Assembly (NCBI GenBank): GCA_905221605.1
Contig: CAJNDS010000396.1
Location: 92,501-149,370 of the forward strand
Direction of reading: 5' to 3'
DNA from: Symbiodinium natans
Lineage: Eukaryota > Sar > Dinophyceae > Suessiales > Symbiodiniaceae
DNA: 56,870 nucleotides
Under the pieces are notes generated by a model. It ran no database searches, had not been told where the DNA came from, and saw nothing but the letters and a program-made list of their open reading frames with translations. This document shows positions 48,111 to 56,870 of this stretch, piece after piece; the stretch's first letter is position 1; the number at the start of each line of letters is the position of its first letter. A program made the position numbers and the translations under genes.

Positions 48111-49240
48111 GCTTCTGCCTGCGCTGCCCGCCCATGGGCGCAGCCCCCTTAAAATCGGGCCTTTGCTTTAGCAATGAGCCGGCGTGCAGTGCCGCCGACC
48201 CCGCCCCCCGAGACCATCAACCTCCGCGGTCTCCTTCCGGACCGGGCCGGGTCGGGGCGGGGAGGCGAGAGCACCTTCAAAATCTTCAAAAAGCATTCCT
48301 AAACGTCGCCCATACCGATGGTTTTGAGCTTTGACCTGAAGAAGGGTGCTTTTGGGTGGGCCCCGGTGAGCATCATGAGCATCAGCGGCGTCGCTATTTC
48401 GGGAAGAGGGGCTCCAAATCCCGCCTCGGCAGGCGTTTTTGGGGTTTTCATGCCTTTTGGGAGGGGTGCCGATGGCCCCAAGAAGGAGAAGCGCTGGCCC
48501 AATGATGCTCATGATACTGGGGGGGGGAGGGCCCGGAGGAACGGAGCCAATGATGCTCGTGATGCCTCTGTCGGAGGAGGTGTGAGACTTTGTTCCGGCT
48601 CGCGCAGCTTGTCTTGCACGCGCGCGCACGCGCGCCGGCGCGCGCCACGCTGCGCCCACGCTTTGGGAGCTGTTTTTTTCTTCGGGGCGCTTGGGCCTTC
48701 TTGTCCGGCCGTCTGCTGCACTCTTTCAAGAGCCGCCACGCGCCTGCGCCGCATGCCTCTGCCTCCTCGGGGCATTGCCCGCCCCCCTGGACGCAGCCCC
48801 TTAAAGTCGGGCAGCGCCATGGCCCTTGCAGCCTGGCGCGGACCTGCCAATGGCACGGGTGACTCCCGTGCAAGCTTGCCTTGTGCGAAGCACAATAAGG
48901 CTGGACGCCAGTGCCGCCGACCGCCGTGCCGCCGGTGAACGTTGTTTTTTGCGCAAAATGAGATAACCCCGGACACCCAAAGGTCCCCATGGGAGCGCAT
49001 CACGAGCATCAGCGGGCTCAGTCCGGGAGCCCCAAGCGCGCATCAGGAGCATCAGCGGCCCCAGTCCGGGATGCCGGGCGCGCATCATGAGCATCAGCGG
49101 CTCCGGCCTTGATGACGCGGCGGCCCACACGTGCATAAGCTTTCCCTCTGTCGCTAAACCCGCGCGATCCGAGGTTTGCAGAACAACTCTCCTCGAGCTT
49201 CTGCCTGCGCTGCCTGCCCATGGGCGCAGCCCCTTAAATA
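48111..49240. repeat. Palindromic CATGGGCG and CATCAGCGGC repeat cluster
   Basis: CTGCGCTGCC...CCCATGGGCGCAGCCCC(C)TTAAA occurs at 48116-48154 and 49202-49238, with a decayed third copy at about 48770-48808. Its core CGCCCATGGGCG is a perfect palindrome. CAGTGCCGCCGACC occurs twice (about 48187 and 48909). GCGCATCA(T/C/G)GAGCATCAGCGG occurs as three tandem units of about 43 bp at 48994-49110, once at 48366-48388, and in inverted form (AATGATGCTC(A/G)TGAT) at 48503 and 48549. The open frames crossing this 1.1 kb have no recognised domain. Confidence 0.75.
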
Positions 49241-52040
49241 AGTACCCGCACATACTGCATACCAGATACAAGGACTCTATATGACTCTATGCTACAGACA
49301 CTCTGCGTACTCTCCCCATCTCCGCTCGCCAATCAAGGCCCGGGATTCGAGGTGGCCTCCCCTATCAGCATTAGGTTGACCAGCTCCTGCAGGGGGTTTG
49401 TTTTTCATTGGAAGTCAGAAGCCCTGCAAAACAATTCTGGGTCGCAAGCGACTTGAATTCGACGCTGCTCCAACAAAACATCTTTCTAGGTGGATTGCTG
49501 ATGGCTTTGCTCAAATGTCTTGTCCAAGTCATGGGTGCTCCTTCAAGTCTGCTCCTCGTTCATTTTCAAATTCGAACACCCAAAGAAAACGAAAATCCTA
49601 GAATGCCCATGATCCGCGCTAGGCGTCACGAGCATGGACAAGAAGTCCATCGTGTTGCTTGGCAACCTTCCCGCGAGCGGGCGGAAGATCAAGCTTCTTG
49701 ATGGCAAGCTCAACCCCACCCCACCTAAGCTCCGCCTGCATCAAGCGAAGCGAAAGTTTTGCACCGCCAGCCACTGCAAGCCTTTCCTGTCCATTATGGC
49801 ACACAGGGCGACAGGGGGCCTACGTCGCCCAAGCTCACTTACGCTGGGGCGCATGTTTCTCCTCGACTCTGCATCTGCAACCCGACATACCCCCGACCGT
49901 GCGCCGTAGTGTCACTGGAAACTCCGGGACCGCTTGGACTGCAGACTTGCACCTCCCGTTGGGCCGGCCCGGTTCTGATACAGCTCGACGCTTCGGGTAT
50001 CTGATGATGAGAAACTTCTCGCAAAACTTCTGCGATAGACAGATCGAAGCTAAGCATAACGCACGGACGCACCACCTGTCAGGCATGCTGACGGACGTTG
50101 TCTACTTGTTTGTAGCATCTTGCTGCTTCAATCTTCACCAACGCTTGCTCCAGGTAGACCTGGAGGTGCAACAGAAGCAGCCTGCCACAGTTGCAGTGGC
50201 AGGCTGCGCCTCAGGTGACTACTTCTTTAGTGCATGCACTGCAAAATCCAAGCAGATGCAGCTCCTGACTGCAGTGGCCAAACCGTCCAATGAGCGGCGT
50301 GCTGGGATCATCCATATCCTCTCTGGCTAGAATTCGCACTTTGCCAAAGTGACTTTGGGAATCTCTGAGATATGGGACAGGCACACACAAGACTCCGGAA
50401 ACACCCTGAATGCGCCACCGCGCCTCCCGCACAGAGGATACGCCGCGAGTGCTTAGCACTGAGCAGAGGAAGCTAAGCACACCCAGGGGCCCCGCAAGCC
50501 AGCTGTCAGCTCCTGTGGATTGGAGGCTTTTGTTTGAAGGTGACTAGGTGACTAGGTGGATGGATGGGCTTATCATGCAGGATGCTTTCTGCTGAACCCA
50601 CGGCATGTGGGGAACGTAGGGGGCGAAGGGATGCACATGACCGCAGGAATGTGCCAGCGTGGGGGGCCTGTTTCCAGGAGCAGCCTGACCTCCGCTGCAC
50701 GGCTCAGCTTCCGCGATGTGATCGCCAAGGCGCTGGCGCCCTCTCCTGTCAATACTATGAGTCTGCAGGTTCCAAGGTTTCATGGGGGGGGGGGGGGGGT
50801 CCTTTGCATTGGTGTTTTTTAAGGTCTGAAAGAAATAGGAAATCACGAAACTTCTGCACAACTCCTAAACCCCTGAAAGCTGTGGCAACCTTCCACCGAA
50901 TCTAAGCATGCTAAGCAATGTTAAGCAATGTTCACGTCAGACTCATGACCCTCAAGGCTCCGGCTGCGATTATGGCCGGTGCCGCCGCTGCGATAGCAGC
51001 TGTCTCGCCCTCCCCCTCTGCCCGGGGTCGGACCTCTGACTTTGCTGGGGTGGTGGAGGGCACAGAACTTCGCTAAGGCTGTTCCTAAGCTCGGAGGTCG
51101 AGCCTGTCATCTACGAAGTCTTCAACCTAGCCTTAAGGGGCCTGGCAGATCATGTAGGAGGAGCTCGGGCAGCAGTGAAACAGGATCGAAGTCAGCGCGT
51201 GGGCGAGGACCGCTGCGCGTGCATCCTGGAAAGATGGCTGGAAAAAGGGCTGAAGCATCTACAGCACCAGGTGCACAAACGCTACGATGCACGTATATGC
51301 ACGCAGGCTTTGATTCCATTTTCTGTCTGCTGCCTGCGGCCTGGCAAGCTTGTGACTTTCTTAGGGGTGGTCCGTTGCAGGCTTCCTCATCATCTGCACC
51401 AAGACTTGCCATCGGCTGCTCCTGCAAACAGCAGTTAAGCGAAGCTGTGTCGAAACGGGCTCAAGATCTTTGAGGCTTAGAGACTGTCGCATGAGCATGC
51501 CAAGCCGCTTCATTGAAAAGAAGGGCCAGGAACAACTCAAGGTACTCCAGATTCCCGCTAAGCCCTCAATTTTTAGGCCTTCTGTCGCTCGACGGCCGGT
51601 TCCGACTCACCAGCTCCAAACAGCAGCTGTTTCACAACGAAGGCCTGTCACACCAGTTCTTCTAGGTGGTTGAGGCTTGACTGCTGCTTATCCCGTCTGC
51701 ATGAAACAAGTATCGAAAGTTTCATACGGTTCGGAAGCAGAACCTGCCATGCCGGCCCCCGAGTGGCAACATACCCCGCCCCCAACCATGATAAAATCAG
51801 CTGCGCACCTAATGAAACAAAATCTGAATGCCCAGCCCTCCCGCCGTTGACGTTGATGTTGCGTATTGAACATAAGAAAGCACAGAAAACGAGCAAGACT
51901 TAAAGTACAGAAGGTGGCAGCGACATCCGCCGCTCGCCAGCGCTGGTGAGACAGCTGATGGGATCGCTTTGTGCTGACACCTTACATCCTTCTTCGTCAG
52001 CCCGGTGAGCTTCCCGGTTAGCAACGAGCGGGCGGTCCCA
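49241..52040. other. No recognisable gene, about 2.8 kb
   Basis: The longest frame (49659-50330, plus, 223 codons) matches no family I know and overlaps unrelated frames on both strands. A 16-base G run lies at 50784-50799. No structured RNA was recognised. Confidence 0.4.
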
Positions 52041-52255
52041 AAACTTACATCAGTTTGCTGCTCTCCTTATCTCTCGCTCTCTGCCTCTCTCACTCTCTCT
52101 CGCTGTCTCTCGCCCTCTCGCTCTCTCACTCGCTCTCTCTTCCTCCCTCCTGCTACTCTCCTGCTCTTATCTCGCTTTACTTGTCTATTCTTCTTTCGAC
52201 TCCTCGAGTTAGCACGCTTGCGTCTCTGGCACGCCTTCTCTCTCTTTTTTCAGCA
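52041..52255. repeat. CT-rich interrupted microsatellite
   Basis: CTCTCTCGCTCTCTGCCTCT-type words run from about 52055 to 52140 and continue more loosely to 52250. Leu/Ser-rich plus frames are artefacts. Confidence 0.8.
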
Positions 52256-53255
52256 AAACTAAAATAGGATGCAAGATAAGACAGGGACCAATAAGATAAG
52301 AAGAACGACAGTAAAGAAGGGACAACTCACTTAAGACAAGTATCTGCGTCCATCGTCGCAAAACAAACCACTAAGCCATTTACATGAAACAAGTAGCAAT
52401 GACATGACCATCTATGAAAAAATTGCAACAACAGCAGCAATAACCATGGCGATAGTACGGAAAAGTAAGGTGTCCGATGCGAGCGGATGGTTCTTGTTCA
52501 CGCTCTGACTCGTTGACTTGCTTGTTAACTTAGAAAACGACCTCGATCAGACAGAGCATCAAGATCCCTGCCACGTACAGCTATTCTGGAGAAACCTTCG
52601 AATTATGGCGGGCCTGAACTGGTGCGAAGACACCACCTAGGTTGCAGCAGGCTTCCAGGAAGCTTCTCAAATATGCTGCTGGACCTGTGAGCCGACCCGG
52701 AAGTCGGGTGCCTGAGACCTTGGGGAATGGAGATTCAGGGGATGCCTGGCACTTCACGCCCGACTGCTGGAAGGCTACGAGGAGCAAGGCAGAACACAGC
52801 TACTCAAACACTTCAACTTCAATGATTGCAATCATTCAATACTTAATCCTTTAGCCCAGTTCTAAAATCATCCACAATCCTGCCAACTCGCCCAAGCGGC
52901 ACGGCCCACCCTGCTTCTGCCAAAGGCCCCACTCGAGGCCTGCGCGCTGGCTCCACCTGGGCTTGCAGCAAGGGCTCGCAGCAAGGGCTTCATTGCCTAA
53001 ACTTTGTCGCGTTCCAAGTACGTACTCGCCTGAGGGCTTATGAGTTTGGGTGAGGGTACGCATGACTACACAACGAGTTTGGAATTGCTGTGGCCTGTGA
53101 TGACCCACGTCAGCCCTCTTACGTGCGAGACTTGCGCACCGCAGATGCCCGTTACGTCCCACACGAAAGGGCGTATGAATTCAGCTTTTTTGCTCTCGGT
53201 TCTGTTCAATCCAGAGTATCGTGCCTTTTTGAACATCAGCAATCGATTGAAGAGA

Positions 53256-53314
53256 GGTTCGAGGATGTTCGAGGATGTTCGAGGATGCTCGAGGATGCTC
53301 GAGGATGTTCGAGG
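53256..53314. repeat. GAGGATG(T/C)TC 10-bp tandem repeat
   Basis: Five to six units of TTCGAGGATG / CTCGAGGATG. A related TTCGAGATG triplicate lies at 56355-56382. Confidence 0.9.
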
Positions 53315-53499
53315 TTCGAGATAGTGACTTGCAGGGCAAGCAGCTGGAAACCCACTGTCAGCCAGCGCTCGACATCTGTCGCCTCGACACAGAACATGTT
53401 AACAGGTTTGCTCACCAGCGACTTCAGCGCTCACTTCAGGCTCTTGCTCTGACAATACAACTCTGGCTCTGACAATACAAATTTCAAAGCACTGAAGGT

Positions 53500-53548
53500 T
53501 TGCTTCAGGTGCTTCAGGTGGCTTCAGGTGGCTTCAGGGCTTCAGGTA
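53500..53548. repeat. GCTTCAGGTG tandem repeat
   Basis: Four to five copies of GGCTTCAGGTG with small length variation. Confidence 0.85.
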
Positions 53549-55869
53549 AAGCATCAATACCGTGGCAATACCCCACCATACCGTCACCTCCGGGGGTCGC
53601 CGAAGAGGAGCCTCAAGAGCTCCTGGGGTTCAAAGCTGGGGCTTCCGTTTTGCGAGACAAGTCTGTGTGTGTGTGTGTTCTTGAGATAAAGACCATGCTC
53701 GAGCCAGATAGATGAGTTTCTGCAGCAACATGCCTCAGCACCTGCAGCATTCTGGGTCGCGGTGATGAGCCGACGTCATGTTGCGAAATGTTGCGAAGGG
53801 GCAGCTCGCACCCAGCCCTCATCAGCGTGTTTGGGGAAGGGTCGCAGGCGGCACCCAAAAGCAGAACAAACTTCAAGACCGGAACGCATCAGAAACAGGC
53901 CCCATCCGGATCGAGGATACGCCAATTTGTTGGAGCCAACATCGGAGAGCTTTGCCGCAAAACGGGATGCCAGAACCACTCCCCACAGCTGTGTTCACTC
54001 TCAAGTGGAGGCAGAATCTCCCACCACGGGGTCAAGCAGTGATGATGCACTTTGCACGAAGAAAGAAAACTTCTTGCAAAAACTGCAGTTACAGTTGGCT
54101 CGACTTTGCTCAAGTTCTCATTCAAGAGCCCTCCAATCAAGCATTGAGCGTTTTGACCCCAGGCAAACAAAGCCAAACCCAAAAAGCCTCCGAAGCAGTC
54201 CAGTTTGTAACATTCGGCATGTCTAGGCCAGGATCTGCGATACATCTTGCTCCATTTCCACTCGCAGCCCTCCGTTCGTGCTCACCACCTACCAGCTTTC
54301 GGGGCCTTCATAACTTGCCACTCCGAAAAAAAGGTCCAAGAAGAGGCGAGTCTGAGGACGAGTGAGGGCTTAGATCTGCATAGCTTTCTCCGGTGCGCTA
54401 GACTGCAGCAACCGCCGGCCGTTTCAGTCATGGGTTTTTATGCCTGTCAAACTTGAGAGCGGGCTACCAAAGATGGAAAAAAAGACTCTGCAGAAGTTAT
54501 GTCTACGCCTTACTCATGCGCTTCGGGCGTATGGCGCTGAGATGGGTGCAAAGCCATTCATTCATCCAAACGAACAAACCCAATACCCTGAGCAACACAC
54601 AAGCTTGGCAATTGTTAAAGCCTTAACAAGTAAATTACCTAAATCGCAAGCTAGGGAAGCCACGTTTCTTCTTGGCAGAGGCGCGGCAAGGTTGCGACAG
54701 CACATCCTCCATCCAAAGAAAAATGCGGGAGAGCACTGCGAGTACCGAAAGTACTTGGCATAAGGTTGCGGAATGTTTTGGAGAGTGGAGCCTGCTGTCT
54801 CAGATTCAATGCACGAGTAGGCCCGGCAATGCTTGAGGTGCCCCACTCAGGGCCCCAAGAAGTAGCTATGCAAAGCCCCAGTGGACCATTTGGATGATAC
54901 ACTCATAGGAGGCATGTCGCCCGCGGCTTTTCGGGGCTGACCTTTCAACTTGACCTCCAACATAACTGCAAACACATACAATGCTTGACCACTTGGGACT
55001 TCGGTGAAGGCGACCTCGAACGGCGGTCCCCGGGGTCCCCCAATTTCCCGCAACCCAAGCCTTGAAACGCAAAACCATCTGGCCTGCGGGTCTTTTGTTT
55101 GGAAAGGGCGAGGCTTTGGTCGGCCCGGCAATGCCTTGGGGGCTGCGGCCAAGTTGCGATGCCTGCCAAGGTTAAGATTTCCGGTGGCAGTCAGCAAGAA
55201 TAAGCAGTGAGGCAGTTTTGCGCGGACTTTGGGCGAAGCCGGGGGGGGGGAGGGTAACAACGACCATGCTACTCGCCGAACCCTGGACACCCTGGACCTC
55301 AACCCCAACCCTGAAATCTGGAGAGTGGAATGCCGTGGGGGGCACTAGTTTTGACCCACTTGTAGCTTTGTCGGGGCTTTGGTTTCTCTAAGAACAGATC
55401 CATAGGAGACAATGCTTCTGGATGTGTCAAACGGCTCAGGTTAAAACTGTCATGCTCCAAATATCCATCGAACATCCACAAAACTCGAATGGAATCCTAG
55501 GCAGGCCTTGGGGTTAAGATTTGGGGGACTCGACAATTTACGAGGACGTGTTGAGGGGGCCCATGCACAAAAAAACACCAGAGAAGAAACTCAAAGCAAC
55601 AATCCGAACGAATCGAACCATGCCATTTATGCTTTGTGAAGAAAAGGGAACAACACAGATGTACATAACACGGGCCCCCACACAGCTACCTTTCAAAAAA
55701 CTAAATCCTAAAGCCCAGCCAGAAATGAAACGATGGATAACAATACTACCAGAACAAAGTAATACTAACAAAGATGCGCTACCAGTACCAATTTCAAACT
55801 ATACAAATGGTAAGACTAAATAAGAATAGTGCTACCAAGAATAATGAGAAAAGTGGGACCTGTGCAGGA

Positions 55870-56023
55870 AAACATACAAAACAGCAAAGAGAGAAAGTAG
55901 CTGAGCAGCAGGCGAACCTAACGAGGCAACAGCAATAAGAAACGAAACCGACAAAAACAAAACCTAGAGCGAAACAGAAAGCAGAGAATATAACAACACC
56001 CCCCCCCCCCCCCCCCCCCCCCC
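55870..56023. repeat. A-rich segment ending in a 25-base C run
   Basis: An AAACAAC/GAAAC-rich stretch is followed by 25 consecutive C bases at 55999-56023. The plus-strand frame to the left (55521-55823) is Lys/Thr-rich because of the same A bias and shows no domain. Confidence 0.85.
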
Positions 56024-56870
56024 ACCCAACAAAACAACAACAAACACATTCCTTCACAACCCCAAAGCACCTTCCCTTCCAATTCCCCTTTCCTCGCCTG
56101 CTCCGCCCCGGCACCAGCCGCCTCTTGGAGGGAAAGCTGCATCGCTGCCTGGAGGTGTCTTTAGCCTACAGCCCCATGAAGCCGCGCACCGTTCCCAAGT
56201 CCGAATCTTAGCGCCTCAAGAGCCTGGTACATGTCTGTTGCTCTCGCTGGAGCCTTATGGGGCCCCTTGTGAATTTGCAGAGCGAAACTTTCTCTTCATG
56301 CTGACCGCTGCCCCCGAAGAGCCTGCAGCTGCTCCTGCAGATGCTCACACAAATTGTTCGAGATGTTCGAGATGTTCGAGTTGGGGACGGGAGGCAAAAT
56401 GAGACTTGCTGCAACGACGCTACTGAGACATCACAGAAACATAACCTGAAAGCAAGTTGTTTACACCTTGGATGTTGGTAGCTTTGGTCCGAACTCCACC
56501 ATGATTGTCGGCGGGCCACTTGCAAGCCTTTCTGCTGAGAACCACTGGTCAGTGCGGTGCTGATTCCTCTGGTCTTGCAGACTGCTGTCGGCAACCGCTA
56601 CAGTACCGGAAATAAGGGGAAATGAGGACTTGACGATTTCTACACCTTCACCAACGACGTTGCTGCTGCCACGGCAGAAAAGTTGTGTGCAGGCAACACT
56701 GTGACGTAAGCCGACATGCTGCGACTGCCACGGCTGTCTCGGGTACCGGACAGCCTGCTACAGTTCATGACAATCACCATGCTCAACAAGCGATGATGAT
56801 ATTATCAAAGTGTACCCGCTTTTTGTTCTGTGCCCAGAATCGCGTCAACTTGGATGGCAAGAAAGGTGCG
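56024..56870. other. No recognisable gene to the end of the window
   Basis: Mixed sequence. A 128-codon minus frame at 56208-56594 has no recognised motif. A gene could run off the right edge but nothing shows it. Confidence 0.35.

Larger units (their letters stand above)
52256..55869. other. No recognisable gene, about 3.6 kb
   Basis: Mixed sequence with the two small tandem repeats listed separately. Frames such as the minus one at 54847-55308 and the plus one at 54440-54763 are unrepetitive but have no recognisable motif, and no splice structure could be supported. Confidence 0.4.

Noticed and set aside
49659-50330. 223-codon plus-strand frame as a possible gene
   Set aside because: No recognisable domain, overlapping frames on both strands, and no splice or homology support.
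54847-55308. 153-codon minus-strand frame as a possible exon
   Set aside because: It is unrepetitive but unrecognised; nothing in the sequence separates it from a chance frame.

Overview
The window reads as nuclear DNA of a dinoflagellate, most likely of the Symbiodiniaceae type. This is an inference from three things: a very large Ty1/copia-type polyprotein with a methyltransferase-like insertion, short interstitial CCCTAAA telomere-type repeats, and abundant simple-sequence and palindromic DNA with almost no recognisable host genes. No ribosomal RNA, tRNA, CRISPR or bacterial-style operon was seen. Layout: 1-2.4 kb is GT/GC-rich simple sequence. 2.4-7.9 kb is mostly featureless but holds a near-perfect 428-bp palindrome at 3253-3680. 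7.9-9.25 kb is a nest of duplicated blocks, perfect palindromes and a dimeric minisatellite. 9.3-30 kb has no recognisable gene, only scattered microsatellites (CACGAGG, TTTC, GAGCGAAA and others). 30-35.8 kb is a repeat island: a homopyrimidine tract, an ATTGG array, four exact CCCTAAA units, about 1 kb of telomere-like CCCTATAGGGTTT sequence with an internal duplication, and an array of alternating inverted copies. A protein-kinase catalytic fragment lies on the minus strand near 32.1 kb. The centrepiece, 35947-47762, is a complete minus-strand LTR retrotransposon of 11.8 kb. Its two 226-bp LTRs look identical base for base. It has a 5-bp target duplication (AAGGA), a polypurine tract, a TGG-type primer-binding site and two long intact ORFs. 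The first ORF (882 aa) is a disordered protein ending in a HAD-like domain. The second (2610 aa from its first ATG) is one unbroken Gag-Pol: coiled coil, capsid-like region, CCHC knuckle, CCCH finger, protease, integrase, methyltransferase-like domain, reverse transcriptase and RNase H. About ten copies of a short hairpin motif (GGTGCGC...GCAGCACCC) are scattered through coding and non-coding parts of the element and were not seen outside it. Right of the element (47.8-56.9 kb) lie a hairpin-like repeat related to one at 33.6 kb, a family of CATGGGCG / CATCAGCGGC repeats at 48.1-49.2 kb, and sequence without recognisable genes. The best candidates for something undescribed are the accessory parts of the retrotransposon: the HAD-like ORF, the methyltransferase-like insertion and the hairpin family. 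Intact frames and identical LTRs imply a recent insertion that may still be active. Spliced exons with dinoflagellate-type introns cannot be excluded in the apparently empty parts, since they are hard to see without transcripts.
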